Shown: positions 37,792 to 47,182, counted from the first letter of the stretch. The stretch: DNA of 52,270 bases from Streptomyces regalis (GCF_001509475.1 NZ_LLZG01000371.1:1-52270), one strand, 5' to 3'. Numbers and translations: made by a program. Notes: a model not told the origin generated them from the letters alone.

Positions 37792-37995
37792 GGTGTGGCC
37801 TCCAAAGGAAACGCTCGGCAACAGCTGGCGGACAGTCTTGGGGTCAGCGTCGAAGTCTATGCCTCGGGACTGACACTCCGCGGGCTCCCCCGCGTACCGT
37901 CACAGCGAGGGTCGCGGGCACTTCCGGGTGCCCTCGTCCGTTGAAGACGACAGAAACGCTGTCGTACACGTTCATGCACCAGGAGGCACCCAGCG

Positions 37996-39321
37996 ATGTC
38001 GGTCCCCCAGCTCAACGACGAGCAGCGCGGCGACGAGATCCTCGCCGTCTTCGACACCGCCTTCGGCGAGCTCCTGGCCGCCGACCCGGCCGCGTTCCGC
38101 GTGAAGTTCCGCAAGATGGCGGCCTCGGCGTTCGCGTTCTACCGCGGCACTGCGTGCCTCTTCTACCACGACCTGGACGCAGAGAAGCGCGGCGGACCCT
38201 ACCTCGACGAGCGGACGTCCCGCGTCTGGATCCACGGCGACCTGCACGCCGAGAACTTCGGCACGTACATGGACGCCACCGGCCGGCTGATCTTCAACGT
38301 CAACGACTTCGACGAGGCGTACGTCGGCCCCTTCACCTGGGACCTCAAGCGCTTCGCCGCCTCGGTCGCCCTCATCGGGTACGCCAAGGCGCTCAGCGAC
38401 GAGCAGATCACCGAGCTGGTGCAGATCTACGCGGGCGCGTACCGCGAGCGCGTGCACGCCCTGGCCACCGGCGCCAAGCGGGACGAGGTCCCGCCGTTCA
38501 CGCTGGACACCGCCCAGGGCCCGCTGCTGGACGCGCTGCGGGACGCCCGGGCGCTGACCCGCTTCGGGCTGCTGGAGTCGATGACCGAGATCCGTGACTT
38601 CGAGCGGCGCTTCGCCGGGGGCGGCGGCTCCATCGAGCTGGACGCGGCCACGCGCTACAAGGTGCTCGCGGCCTTCGACGGCTATCTGGAGACGTTGCCG
38701 GACGCCTCGCTGGCCCGCCCGGACTCGTACCGGGTGAAGGACGTGGTCGGCCGCCGCGGCATCGGCATCGGATCGGCCGGGCTGCCGTCGTACAACATCC
38801 TTCTGGAGGGCCACAGCGACGCCCTGGAGAACGACGTCGTGATCTACATCAAGCAGGCCCAGACCCCGGCCGTCTCCCGCCACATCACCGACCCGGCGAT
38901 CCGCGAGTACTTCCAGCACGAGGGTCACCGTACGGTGATCTCCCAGCGTGCCCTGCAGGCGCACGCCGACCCGTGGCTGGGCTGGACCGAGCTGGACGGC
39001 GCGGGCCAGCTGGTCGCCGAGGTCTCGCCGTACGCCGTGGACCTGGACTGGGGCGACATCGACGACCCGGAGGAGATCGCGGCGGTCGTCGCCGACCTCG
39101 GCCGGGCCACGGCCACGATGCACGCGGCGGCGGACGACACCTCCGGTGAGTCCCTGGTGCCCTTCTCCACCGAGCGGGCCATCGACGCGGCGATCGCGGC
39201 CGACGAGGACGGTTTCGCGGACCTCCTGGTCGACTTCGCACACGGCTACGGCGCACGCGCGCGTGCCGACCACCAGATCTTCGTGGACCTCTTCCGCAAC
39301 GGCCGGATTCCGGGTCTGTGA
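37996..39321 (+). CDS. DUF2252 family protein (kinase-like fold)
   Basis: A 441-residue protein. RVWIHGDLHAENFGTY (about 75-90) is a Brenner-type HGDxHxxN motif of aminoglycoside/choline kinase folds, and FNVNDFDEAYVGPFTWD (about 99-115) gives the metal-binding aspartates. These suggest a phosphotransferase, although the family has no established substrate. GRRGIGIGSAGLPSYNIL may form a nucleotide loop. AGGAGG lies 9 bases before ATG 37996. It is divergent from dnaE across 204 bases. Confidence 0.85.
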   Translation: MSVPQLNDEQRGDEILAVFDTAFGELLAADPAAFRVKFRKMAASAFAFYRGTACLFYHDLDAEKRGGPYLDERTSRVWIHGDLHAENFGTYMDATGRLIFNVNDFDEAYVGPFTWDLKRFAASVALIGYAKALSDEQITELVQIYAGAYRERVHALATGAKRDEVPPFTLDTAQGPLLDALRDARALTRFGLLESMTEIRDFERRFAGGGGSIELDAATRYKVLAAFDGYLETLPDASLARPDSYRVKDVVGRRGIGIGSAGLPSYNILLEGHSDALENDVVIYIKQAQTPAVSRHITDPAIREYFQHEGHRTVISQRALQAHADPWLGWTELDGAGQLVAEVSPYAVDLDWGDIDDPEEIAAVVADLGRATATMHAAADDTSGESLVPFSTERAIDAAIAADEDGFADLLVDFAHGYGARARADHQIFVDLFRNGRIPGL

Positions 39322-39389
39322 CGGAAAGGCCGCGCACAGGCACCCTTTAGGGGTCCCTTACCGGCCCACGTGACAGACTCTCCTCCGCT

Positions 39390-40091
39390 ATGGACATATC
39401 CGGGATCCAGCTACGAGCCGTACGCGCGGCATTGTTCACGGCACTCGTCGTGACGCTCAGCACCGCGTCGCACGTGCTGCTGTCCCGGGTCCCGCTGCCG
39501 CTCAGCACGGTGGCCGTGGTCGCGGCCGCCGTGTTCGTCGTCGCTTTCGCCCTGGCCGGCCGCGAGCGGAGCTTCGGGCGAATCGCCGCCCTGCTGATCC
39601 CGCTGGAGCTGGCCGCGGACACCGTCTTCACCACCGGTCAGCACGTCTGTTATGGCGAGGCGGGCGGCCCGGTCGCGGGCCCGCTGCGCTCCGTCGGCTT
39701 CGACGTGCTGTGCGGTGACAACACCGCTGTGGGCGCCCCGCTGGCCCGGGTGACCGGTACCGCCGGCGACCGCCTCGCGCTGCTGCTCGCCCACTCCGGC
39801 CCGTCGACGACCGCCTGGCTGCTGCTGGGCGCCCATGTCGGGGTCGGCCTCCTCGCGGCCGCCTGGCTGCACCGGGGCGAGCGGGCGCTGGCCCAGCTGC
39901 TGCGGGCGGTGACGGCGACGACGTTCCGCCCGCTGCTGCTCGCGGTCGCGGCGGTCACGGTGCGGCCGGCTCCGGCGGTACGCCGCCCGCGGCGGCCCGT
40001 GCGCCGTACGGCCACCGCCCTCGACCGGATCCTCGTGCACTCCCTGGGACGGCGCGGACCGCCGTGCTCGCTCGCCTTCGCCTCCGCGTGA
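39390..40091 (+). CDS. Membrane protein of unknown function
   Basis: A 233-residue protein with four likely transmembrane helices (about 10-30, 38-56, 62-80 and 140-160) and a basic, Arg/Pro-rich C-terminal third containing PRRPVRRTATALDR. A loop with two cysteines (QHVCYGEAG and DVLCGDNT) lies between helices 3 and 4 and is probably outside the cell, where the cysteines could form a disulphide. It comes just before a DsbA-like gene on the same strand, which may be relevant. No family is recognised with confidence. Confidence 0.65.
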   Translation: MDISGIQLRAVRAALFTALVVTLSTASHVLLSRVPLPLSTVAVVAAAVFVVAFALAGRERSFGRIAALLIPLELAADTVFTTGQHVCYGEAGGPVAGPLRSVGFDVLCGDNTAVGAPLARVTGTAGDRLALLLAHSGPSTTAWLLLGAHVGVGLLAAAWLHRGERALAQLLRAVTATTFRPLLLAVAAVTVRPAPAVRRPRRPVRRTATALDRILVHSLGRRGPPCSLAFASA

Positions 40092-40172
40092 ACGGCCACT
40101 GAGCACACGTAAGTCCACCCGTACGTATCCCGCGCACCCGACGTGCGCGCGTCTCCCATGGAGAACACCATC

Positions 40173-41021
40173 ATGAGCAAGCGGAACACCCAGGCGGCGA
40201 AGACGGCGGCCCGTGAGCGGCTGCGCATCGAGCGCGAGCGCGAGGCCAAGCGGGCGAAGGTCAAGCGGCAGGCCATCGTGGCCGGTTCGGTCGTCGCCGT
40301 GCTGGCGCTGGCCGGCGGCATCGGCTACGCGGTCGTGCAGGGCAACAAGCCCAGCGAGTGGGAGGCCGCGGTGGACGCCAAGATCGTCGCGCCGGCCAAC
40401 ACCACGGGCGAGAACGGCACGACCGTCGTCATCGGCGAGAGCAGCGCGAAGAAGACCCTCAAGCTCTACGAAGACCCGCGCTGCCCGATCTGCGCCCAGT
40501 TCGAGCAGACCGTCGGCTCGACCGTCAAGAAGGACTGGGACGAGGGCAAGTACAAGATCCAGTTCATCGGCGGAACGTTCCTGGACGGGGACACCAATGA
40601 CGACGGGAAGCTCGCGGTCGGCTCCCGGGGTGAGGGCTCCAAGAACGCGATGAGCGCCCTGGGCGCCGCGCTGAACGTGAGCCCCGAGGCCTTCCTGGAG
40701 TACAAGGAGGCGCTCTACTCGGCAAAGTTCCACCCCGAGGAGTCGGACGACAAGTTCAAGAGCGACGACTACCTGATCGAGGTGGGCGACTCGGTCGACG
40801 CCCTGAAGGGCAACAAGAAGTTCCAGGACGCCGTCAAGAACGGCACGTACGACGCGTGGGCGCTGGCCATGTCGCAGACGTTCAACACCAACAAGGACGA
40901 CGTCAGCGGCACGCCGAGCCTCGTCATGGACGGCAAGAAGCTCACGGGTTCGGACGGCCAGAACGCCCCGATGACGGTCGCTGAATTCAACACGGCGATC
41001 GACAACGCGCTCAAGTCCTGA
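40173..41021 (+). CDS. Membrane-anchored DsbA-like thioredoxin-fold protein (CPIC)
   Basis: A 282-residue protein with a charged N-terminus (MSKRNTQAAKTAARERLRIE), one transmembrane helix (about 32-54) and an extracytoplasmic thioredoxin-like domain. The redox motif is CPIC in YEDPRCPICAQFE (about 108), and the cis-proline loop is SGTPSLVMDG. It is a paralogue of the protein at 7889-8665 (CPAC). The inserted helical part is long (about 130-235). ATG 40173 follows GGAGAACACC; an upstream in-frame ATG at 40143 is less likely. Confidence 0.87.
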   Translation: MSKRNTQAAKTAARERLRIEREREAKRAKVKRQAIVAGSVVAVLALAGGIGYAVVQGNKPSEWEAAVDAKIVAPANTTGENGTTVVIGESSAKKTLKLYEDPRCPICAQFEQTVGSTVKKDWDEGKYKIQFIGGTFLDGDTNDDGKLAVGSRGEGSKNAMSALGAALNVSPEAFLEYKEALYSAKFHPEESDDKFKSDDYLIEVGDSVDALKGNKKFQDAVKNGTYDAWALAMSQTFNTNKDDVSGTPSLVMDGKKLTGSDGQNAPMTVAEFNTAIDNALKS

Positions 41022-41082
41022 CGGGCCCTCCAGTCGGTTCACGAGGGCATTTAGTTCCCAACTCCTTTTATTTCCATATGAG

Positions 41083-41112
41083 TTGACGGTCCAAGATCCG
41101 CTGGCATATACG
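41083..41112 (+). promoter_or_regulatory. Sigma-70-like promoter of the small secreted protein
   Basis: TTGACG (41083-41088) and TATACG (41107-41112) with an 18-base spacer, in an unusually AT-rich stretch. The coding start lies 40 bases downstream of the -10 box. Confidence 0.5.
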
Positions 41113-41151
41113 TGATCACGACCACGGAAACTTTACAAAGGGGGTAGAACC

Positions 41152-41547
41152 ATGTCCTTTCGCATGAAGACGCTGGGCGGCGCTCTGGCCGCGGGGGCCG
41201 CGGCCGTGATGTTCGCGGCCGGCCCGGCGGTCGCCGGCACGGACAGCTACGTGAACACGACGGACCCGTTCAACGGCGGCGCCGCGGGCTTCGTGGCGAA
41301 CGGCGAGATATTCACCGTCTGCGACAACCGGTCCGACGGCATGCGGGCCAGCGCCCACATCGGCTGGATCGACTCCAGCGCCTCCCACTGGATCAAGCTG
41401 GAGGACGCCAACGGCTCCGGCAACTCCTGCGCGAAGCTGAACCTGGCCATCGGCGAGGGCGAGGCGGTGACCATCGAGGTCTGCCTCAAGGACGGGGCCA
41501 ACGGGACGCCGCGGTACTGCGCCACCGACCGCAGCGGCAGGGCGTAG
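41152..41547 (+). CDS. Small secreted protein
   Basis: A 131-residue protein with a clear signal peptide (RMKTLGGALAAGAAAVMFAA, cleavage likely after AVAG or AVA, about residue 28). The mature part of about 100 residues has four cysteines (in TVCDNRS, NSCAKL, EVCLKD and RYCATD) that could make two disulphides, as in stable exported proteins. AAAGGGGG lies before ATG 41152. No enzymatic motif is seen. It has its own promoter and a terminator at 41573-41608. Confidence 0.8.
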   Translation: MSFRMKTLGGALAAGAAAVMFAAGPAVAGTDSYVNTTDPFNGGAAGFVANGEIFTVCDNRSDGMRASAHIGWIDSSASHWIKLEDANGSGNSCAKLNLAIGEGEAVTIEVCLKDGANGTPRYCATDRSGRA

Positions 41548-41572
41548 CCACCCGGACGCCGGCCAGCAGACG

Positions 41573-41608
41573 AAGAGCGGGCGAACTTTCACGAGTTCGC
41601 CCGCTCTT
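41573..41608. terminator. 15-bp hairpin before phoD
   Basis: Arms AAGAGCGGGCGAACT (41573-41587) and AGTTCGCCCGCTCTT (41594-41608), perfect, with loop TTCACG and GTTCA after. It ends the secreted-protein transcript and isolates phoD. Confidence 0.85.
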
Positions 41609-41617
41609 GTTCATACC

Positions 41618-41633
41618 GATCAGTAACCTGATC
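41618..41633 (+). promoter_or_regulatory. Palindrome at the phoD start
   Basis: GATCAG-TAAC-CTGATC is a perfect 6-bp inverted repeat that ends 4 bases before the GTG start. Partly overlapping it are two 11-base units, GTTCATACCGA (41609-41619) and TCAGTAACCTG (41620-41630). The first loosely fits the Streptomyces PHO box (GTTCA type). TAACCT (41624-41629) could serve as a -10 for a leaderless or very short leader message. PhoP control is known for phoD in S. coelicolor; here it is inferred. Confidence 0.4.
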
Positions 41634-41637
41634 GTCC

Positions 41638-43299
41638 GTGACCAGTCGATACAGATCATCCGAGCAGCTCAATTCCCTTACCCCTCGCCGCCGTACGGTC
41701 GTCAAGGCCGCGGCGGCGACGGCCGTCCTGGCCGCCCCACTCGCCGCCGCCCTGCCCGCCCGGGCCGCCGATCCCGCCCCCGCCTTCCTGCACGGCGTCG
41801 CCTCCGGCGATCCGCTGCCCGACGGCATCCTGCTGTGGACCCGGGTGACGCCGACGCCCGAGGCGATACCCGGTTCCGGGTTCGGCCCGGACACCGAGGT
41901 CAGCTGGATCGTCGCCCGGGACAAGGCTCTGACGGCCGTCGTCGCCAAGGGCTCCCTCACCGCCACCGCCGCCTCCGACCACACCGTCAAGGCGGACATC
42001 CGCGGCCTGGAGCCTGCCACCGACTACTGGTTCCGCTTCTCCGCCGGCGGCACCGACTCCCCCGTCGCCCGCACCCGCACCGCGCCCGCCGCCGACGCCG
42101 CCGTCACGGGCCTGCGCTTCGGCGTGGTCTCCTGCGCCAACTGGGAGGCCGGCTACTTCTCCTCGTACCGCCATCTCGCGAACCGGAGCGACCTGGACGC
42201 CTGGCTGCACCTCGGCGACTACATCTACGAGTACGGCACCGGCGAGTACGGCACCCGCGACAAGGTCGTACGGCCGCACGCGCCGACCCACGAGATCCTC
42301 ACCCTCGCCGACTACCGCACCCGGCACGGGAAGTACAAGACCGACCTCGATCTCCAGGCCCTGCACACGAAGGCGCCCGTCATCGCGATCTGGGACGACC
42401 ACGAGATCGCCAACGACGCCTGGTCGGGCGGCGCCGAGAACCACACCGAGGGCGCCGAGGGCACCTGGGCCGCACGCCAGGCCGCCGCCAAGCAGGCCTA
42501 CTTCGAGTGGATGCCGGTGCGCCCGGCGATCGCCGGCACCACCTACCGCCGCCTGCGCTTCGGCAAGCTCGCCGATCTCTCCCTGCTCGACCTGCGCTCC
42601 TTCCGCTCGCAGCAGGTCTCGGTCGGCAACGGCGAGGTCGACGACCCGGACCGTACGCTCACCGGGCGGGCCCAACTGGACTGGCTGAAGGCGGGACTGA
42701 CGTCCTCCGACACCACCTGGCGGCTGGTCGGCAACTCGGTGATGATCTCGCCGTTCGCGATCGGCTCCCTCACCGCGGACCTGCTCAAGCCGCTCGCCAA
42801 GCTGATGGGCCTGCCGCAGGAGGGCCTCGCCCTCAACCCCGACCAGTGGGACGGCTACACGGACGACCGCCGGGAGCTGCTCGCCCACCTGCGCGCGAAC
42901 GCGATCCGCAACACCGTGTTCCTGACCGGCGACATCCACATGGCATGGGCCAACGACGTACCCGTGAACGCCGGTACGTACCCGCTGTCCGCCTCCGCCG
43001 CCACGGAGTTCGTCGTCACGTCGGTCACCTCCGACAACCTCGACGACATCGTCAAGGTCCCCGAGGGCACGGTCTCCGCGATCGCCGCACCGATCATCAA
43101 GGCCGCCAACCGGCATGTCCACTGGGTCGACACCGACCGCCACGGCTACGGCGTCCTGGACATCACGGGCGACCGGGCGCAGATGGACTACTACGTCCTG
43201 TCCGACAAGACCAAGAAGGACGCGACCGCCTCCTGGGCGCGTTCGTACCGCACACGCAGCGGGACGCAGAAGGTCGAGCGGACGTACGACCCCGTGTAA
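41638..43299 (+). CDS. phoD: Alkaline phosphatase D, Tat-exported
   Basis: A 553-residue secreted metallophosphatase (PhoD family, Fe3+/Ca2+ dependent) that releases phosphate from esters. A Tat-type signal lies at residues 16-45 ([19 protein letters not shown] with cleavage near ARA-AD). The N-terminal Fn3-like domain precedes catalytic motifs [39 protein letters not shown] and [10 protein letters not shown]. Length is normal. GTG 41638 has almost no leader after the hairpin, so a leaderless message is possible. Confidence 0.93.
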   Translation: MTSRYRSSEQLNSLTPRRRTVVKAAAATAVLAAPLAAALPARAADPAPAFLHGVASGDPLPDGILLWTRVTPTPEAIPGSGFGPDTEVSWIVARDKALTAVVAKGSLTATAASDHTVKADIRGLEPATDYWFRFSAGGTDSPVARTRTAPAADAAVTGLRFGVVSCANWEAGYFSSYRHLANRSDLDAWLHLGDYIYEYGTGEYGTRDKVVRPHAPTHEILTLADYRTRHGKYKTDLDLQALHTKAPVIAIWDDHEIANDAWSGGAENHTEGAEGTWAARQAAAKQAYFEWMPVRPAIAGTTYRRLRFGKLADLSLLDLRSFRSQQVSVGNGEVDDPDRTLTGRAQLDWLKAGLTSSDTTWRLVGNSVMISPFAIGSLTADLLKPLAKLMGLPQEGLALNPDQWDGYTDDRRELLAHLRANAIRNTVFLTGDIHMAWANDVPVNAGTYPLSASAATEFVVTSVTSDNLDDIVKVPEGTVSAIAAPIIKAANRHVHWVDTDRHGYGVLDITGDRAQMDYYVLSDKTKKDATASWARSYRTRSGTQKVERTYDPV

Positions 43300-43374
43300 G
43301 AGCTGTGCCCAAGGGTCGCTTTTCAGCCAATCCTGGCTCGTTCGAGGGGCGTTAACCGGAGATCACATCGCTAC

Positions 43375-43420
43375 GGCGGGTGGTGCGAGTCGCGGTTCGA
43401 ATCCGGACACACCACCCGCC
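43375..43420 (+). other. 11-bp stem with a T-loop-like GGTTCGAATCC loop
   Basis: Arms GGCGGGTGGTG (43375-43385) and CACCACCCGCC (43410-43420) are perfect. The 24-base loop contains GGTTCGAATCC, identical to the tRNA T-loop consensus. At 46 bases it is too short for a tRNA, and the 5-bp T stem is not formed. It may be the phoD terminator, a tRNA-like element or a remnant. The rest of the 319-base gap (43300-43618) holds only the palindrome at 43533-43548 and AT-rich promoter-like sequence. Confidence 0.5.
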
Positions 43421-43532
43421 CGGGCAGCGGAACCCGTTACGCCGCGATCTCACACTCCGGACTGTTGATCATTCACTTACCCCAATTGCCCATATTTGCC
43501 GGGTAATTGATTGGGCCTGATCGATTCTCTTC

Positions 43533-43548
43533 GGACATGAACATGTCC
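43533..43548. promoter_or_regulatory. Perfect palindrome upstream of the metalloprotease
   Basis: GGACATG-AA-CATGTCC, a perfect 7-bp inverted repeat 70 bases before the ATG at 43619, next to AT-rich sequence (TTGATC, CATATTTGCC). It is a candidate operator; the regulator is unknown. Confidence 0.4.
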
Positions 43549-43618
43549 ACGTAATCTCCGGGCGGCGGCCAGGAAGACCCCTGCGCCTCTCTCCCCAACG
43601 CATCAGCTAGGAGTCAGC

Positions 43619-44611
43619 ATGCGTGCGCCTGCCCGGATATCCCCCCTTACGCGCAGACGTGTTCTCGCCACGACCGCCGTGGCCGGAACCCTGATGTTCG
43701 CTCCCCTCTCGGCACCCACCACAGTCGCGGCGGCCCAGACTCCGGCCGCCGACTGCGTCGAGGAGGCCGGCCACTCCGCGGCCCGCGAGGCCCACCCCGG
43801 ACACGACGGCGAGGCCGTCGCCGAGCCCAACGAGATCAGCGCCGCCAAAGCCCAGGCGATGGACGCCGATCTGAAGAAGAAGCTCGACAAGCTGCCCGCC
43901 ACAGGCAACCGCAGCCTCGCGGCAGCCGCCTCGACCACCGTCCCGGTCTACTTCCACGTCATTCACGACGGCGCGACCGGGCAGCTCAGCTCCGCCGACA
44001 TCAACGCCCAGATGAGCGTCCTGAACGCGGCCTACGCCGGTCAGGGCACCGGAAGCGCCGACTCCGGCTACCAGTTCACGCTGGCCGGCACCGACTACGT
44101 CGACAACGCCGCCTGGTACAACGTCGGTTACGGCTCGGCGGAGGAGAAGGCGATGAAGTCGGCCCTGCGCAGGGGCGGGGCGAACGCGCTCAACATCTAC
44201 ACCGCCAACCTCGGCGACGACCTCCTCGGCTGGGCCACCTTCCCCAGCTCCTACAAGTCCAGCCCGTCCATGGACGGCGTGATGCTCCTCGACGCCTCAC
44301 TGCCGGGCGGCTCGGCCGCCAACTACAACGAGGGCGACACCGCGACGCACGAGGTCGGCCACTGGATGGGCCTGTACCACACCTTCCAGGGCGGTTGCAA
44401 CGGCAACGGCGACTACGTCGAGGACACCCCCGCCGAGAAGAGCGCCGCCTACCAATGCCCTGAGGGCCGGGACACCTGCGCCCGCAAGGCGGGCGTGGAC
44501 CCGATCCACAACTTCATGGACTACACGTACGACTCCTGCATGTACCAGTTCACCGGGGGCCAGGTGACGCGTATGCAGCAGAACTGGGCGGCGTACCGAG
44601 CGGCCGGCTGA
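43619..44611 (+). CDS. Secreted M43 family zinc metalloprotease
   Basis: A 330-residue secreted protease. The N-terminal signal has an RRR motif ([16 protein letters not shown], possibly Tat) and cleavage near AAA-QT (about 39). A propeptide-like region rich in Ala, Glu and Lys (about 45-100) follows. The catalytic zinc site is [14 protein letters not shown] (about 242-255, HExxHxxGxxH) and the Met-turn is [11 protein letters not shown], both typical of M43 (pappalysin/cytophagalysin type). Conserved cysteines are present. AGGAG lies 5 bases before ATG 43619. Confidence 0.92.
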   Translation: MRAPARISPLTRRRVLATTAVAGTLMFAPLSAPTTVAAAQTPAADCVEEAGHSAAREAHPGHDGEAVAEPNEISAAKAQAMDADLKKKLDKLPATGNRSLAAAASTTVPVYFHVIHDGATGQLSSADINAQMSVLNAAYAGQGTGSADSGYQFTLAGTDYVDNAAWYNVGYGSAEEKAMKSALRRGGANALNIYTANLGDDLLGWATFPSSYKSSPSMDGVMLLDASLPGGSAANYNEGDTATHEVGHWMGLYHTFQGGCNGNGDYVEDTPAEKSAAYQCPEGRDTCARKAGVDPIHNFMDYTYDSCMYQFTGGQVTRMQQNWAAYRAAG

Positions 44612-44628
44612 GCCGCCCGGTAAACCCC

Positions 44629-45198
44629 CTACAGCGAGTCGAGGAAGCCGAGCGCCACCCGCCAGGTGGCCTCGGCGGCCTCCTCGTCGTAGTCCGGCAG
44701 GTCGGGGTCGGTGTAGAGGTGGCCGGCCCCGGCGTATCTGTACACCTCGACGTCGGCGCCCGCCCTGCCCATCTGCAGATACCAGGCGCTCAGCCAGTCG
44801 TCCGTCTCGAACGGGTCCGGCTCGGCGACATGCAACTGCACCGGCAGCTCGTCCACCGAGGCGTTCGCCGCGATGTCCGACGTGCCGTGCAGGAGCAGCA
44901 CCCCACGCGCCTTCTCGTCGCCGAGCGCGAGGGTCTGGGCGATGGAGGCGCCGAGCGAGAACCCGGCGTACACCAGGCCTCGCTCCGAGTAGGGCGCGGC
45001 GGCGAGCACGGCCCGCTTCAGCAGCTCGTCCTTGCCGATCCGGTCGTTGAACTCCATGCCTTCCTCGACCGTCTCGAAGGTGCGTCCTTCGAACAGGTCC
45101 GGCGTCCACACCTCGTGTCCGGCGGCGCGCAGCCGGTCCGCGGCCTGGCGCACCGCGGGCCTGAGGCCATAGGTCGAGTGAAAGAGCATGATGTTCAT
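44629..45198 (-). CDS. Dienelactone hydrolase family protein
   Basis: A 189-residue alpha/beta hydrolase of the DLH family. The nucleophile elbow is YAGFSLGASIA (about 80-90), with serine where true dienelactone hydrolases have cysteine. The acid is likely in HVAEPDPFETDDW, and the catalytic histidine in YAGAGHLYTDPDLP. Substrate unknown. It is convergent with the metalloprotease gene (17 bases apart) and divergent from the MscS gene. Confidence 0.88.
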   Translation of the reverse strand: MNIMLFHSTYGLRPAVRQAADRLRAAGHEVWTPDLFEGRTFETVEEGMEFNDRIGKDELLKRAVLAAAPYSERGLVYAGFSLGASIAQTLALGDEKARGVLLLHGTSDIAANASVDELPVQLHVAEPDPFETDDWLSAWYLQMGRAGADVEVYRYAGAGHLYTDPDLPDYDEEAAEATWRVALGFLDSL

Positions 45199-45292
45199 GA
45201 GGCCATGGTGCCAGCCGGGTACGACAGCGCCGTGACCACCGCCTCACCGGCGCACATGTTCATGACCCCCCTCGGGTGGTTACGTTCGGGGG

Positions 45293-46423
45293 ATGGAGAA
45301 CATACTCCGACCGCTGATCGTGATCGGTGGCTCGGTCCTGCTCACCCTGGTCATCGGGTGGGCCACCGACCGCCTGATGCGCAAGGCCGACGAACGGCAC
45401 AGTGAGACACCGCTGTGGGATCTGCTGCGCCGCGCCCGCGTCCCCTACCAGCTCGTCCTGTGCGCTGCCCTGCTCAGAGGGTCGTACGACGAGTCGGAGC
45501 TGCTTCAGGAGCACAAGGTCGCCGTCGGCCGGGTGCTGACGCTGGTGCTGATCGGGGCGGCGGCCTGGCTGGCGATCCGTATCGCGGCGGCGGTCGTCGA
45601 GACGACGTACAGCCGCTACGCACGCGTGCACCGCGATCCGGCCCGGGTCCGGCGGGTGCGCACCCAGGTGACGCTGATCATGCGTGTGGTGTCGGCGGTG
45701 GTCGGCGTGGTGGCCGTGGCGACCATGCTGCTGACGTTCCCGGCGATGCGCGCGGCCGGCGCCTCGCTGCTCGCCTCGGCCGGCATCCTCGGCATCGTCG
45801 CCGGTGTCGCGGCCCAGTCCACGCTGAGCAACATGTTCGCCGGGTTCCAGATCGCCTTCGGCGACATGGTGCGCCTGGGGGACACGGTGGTCGTGGACGG
45901 CGAGTGGGGAACCGTCGAGGAAATCACGCTGACGTTCCTGACGGTGCGGACCTGGGACGAGCGCCGGATCACGATGCCCGTGTCGTACTTCACCTCGAAG
46001 GCGTTCGAGAACTGGTCGCGCGGCGGTGCCCAGATGACCGGCACCGTCTTCCTCCACGTCGACCACTCGGCACCGATGGAGAAGATGCGCGAGCGCCTCC
46101 GCGACATCCTGCGCACCTGCCCGGCGTGGGACGGCCGCGACTACGGCCTGGTCGTCACGGACTCGACACCGAGCACCATCGAGGTGCGGGCCCTGGTCAC
46201 GGCGAAGGACGCGGACGACCTGTGGACCGTGCGGGTCACGGTGCGCGAGCAGCTCATCAGCTGGCTGGCCGAGCAGCACCCGTACGCGCTGCCGCGCGTC
46301 AACGCGACGGACGCGGCCCTGCCGCCCGGCTTCCCCGTCCCCGGCGCCCCGCCCGGCCGCATCCCGGCCCGCCGCAGCCACCAGCACGACCACCAGCCGA
46401 CGGCGCGGCCCGACCGCACTTGA
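45293..46423 (+). CDS. MscS family mechanosensitive ion channel
   Basis: A 376-residue channel protein. Four hydrophobic helices lie at about 5-22, 80-102, 125-150 and 155-172. The pore-lining TM3 reads ASLLASAGILGIVAGVAAQS, followed by TLSNMFAGFQIAFGDMVRLGD and the beta domain VVVDGEWGTVEEITL. The C-terminal 40 residues are Pro/His-rich and probably disordered. Such channels release solutes at hypo-osmotic shock. ATG 45293 is preceded by GGGGG. It is convergent with the SDR gene (5 bases apart). Confidence 0.92.
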   Translation: MENILRPLIVIGGSVLLTLVIGWATDRLMRKADERHSETPLWDLLRRARVPYQLVLCAALLRGSYDESELLQEHKVAVGRVLTLVLIGAAAWLAIRIAAAVVETTYSRYARVHRDPARVRRVRTQVTLIMRVVSAVVGVVAVATMLLTFPAMRAAGASLLASAGILGIVAGVAAQSTLSNMFAGFQIAFGDMVRLGDTVVVDGEWGTVEEITLTFLTVRTWDERRITMPVSYFTSKAFENWSRGGAQMTGTVFLHVDHSAPMEKMRERLRDILRTCPAWDGRDYGLVVTDSTPSTIEVRALVTAKDADDLWTVRVTVREQLISWLAEQHPYALPRVNATDAALPPGFPVPGAPPGRIPARRSHQHDHQPTARPDRT

Positions 46424-46428
46424 CCGGC

Positions 46429-47169
46429 TCAGTGGCCGCGCTCGGCCCCGCCGTTGACCTGGATGATCTGCGAGGTGATGTGCCCGGCGCCGTGGGACGC
46501 CAGCCAGTGCAGGGTCGCGGCGACGTCCCCCGGCGTGGCGGCCCGCCCGGTCGAGGTCTCCGCGACGAGCCGCTCGTGCCGCTCCTCGTCCATCGTGTCG
46601 CCGAAGAAGTCGGTGTCCTCGACATAGCCGGGCGCGACCACGTTCACGGTGATCCCGCGCGGCCCCAGCTGCCGGGCCAGATCATGGGCGTACGGGTGCA
46701 GCGCCGCCTTGGACGCCGCGTACGCCCCGCTGCCCGACCCCCGGAACGCGGCGATGGAGCTGAGGAACAGCACCCGCCCTCCCGGGTCGGCGAGCCGGTC
46801 CTTCAGCGCCTCGGTGAGCAGGGCCGCGGTCAGGGTGTTGAGGCCGAAGTTGAGGGTCCAGTTGTGCAGGACGACGTCGAGGGGCTCGTCGCTGTCCACC
46901 TTGGGCTCCAGGTGGCCGGCGCCTCCGGCACTGTGGATCAGTACGTCCACGGTGCCGAACTCCGACGCCACGAACCGCTCCACGCCCCGCACGCCGCGCG
47001 GCTTGCTCAGGTCCGCCGCATAGCTGAGGGCCCCGGGCACGTCGGCCTGCTCCAGCACCTCGGCGCGCCGCCCGAGCAGCAGCACCTGATCCCCGTCCGC
47101 CGCGAACAGCTGCGCCGCCGCGAGTCCGATCCCCGTACCGCCACCACTGATCACCACGTTGCGAGCCAT
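46429..47169 (-). CDS. SDR family oxidoreductase
   Basis: A 246-residue short-chain dehydrogenase. The NAD(P) site is VISGGGTGIGLAAA (about 6-19), IHSAGGAG replaces the NNAG motif, and the catalytic residues are in FLSSIAAFRGSGSGAYAASK (Ser about 140, Tyr-Lys about 152-156). The C-terminal QIIQVNGG is typical. The substrate is unknown. ATG 47169 lies just after two tandem 24-base repeats. Confidence 0.9.
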   Translation of the reverse strand: MARNVVISGGGTGIGLAAAQLFAADGDQVLLLGRRAEVLEQADVPGALSYAADLSKPRGVRGVERFVASEFGTVDVLIHSAGGAGHLEPKVDSDEPLDVVLHNWTLNFGLNTLTAALLTEALKDRLADPGGRVLFLSSIAAFRGSGSGAYAASKAALHPYAHDLARQLGPRGITVNVVAPGYVEDTDFFGDTMDEERHERLVAETSTGRAATPGDVAATLHWLASHGAGHITSQIIQVNGGAERGH

Positions 47170-47182
47170 GATCCGACCCTAC

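Noticed and set aside
41656..43143. A long minus-strand frame opposite phoD
   Set aside because: Gly/Val/Asp-rich shadow of the phoD gene with no recognisable domain.
43375..43420. A tRNA gene at the GGTTCGAATCC motif
   Set aside because: Only 46 bases lie between the arms; D and anticodon arms are missing and the T stem does not pair.
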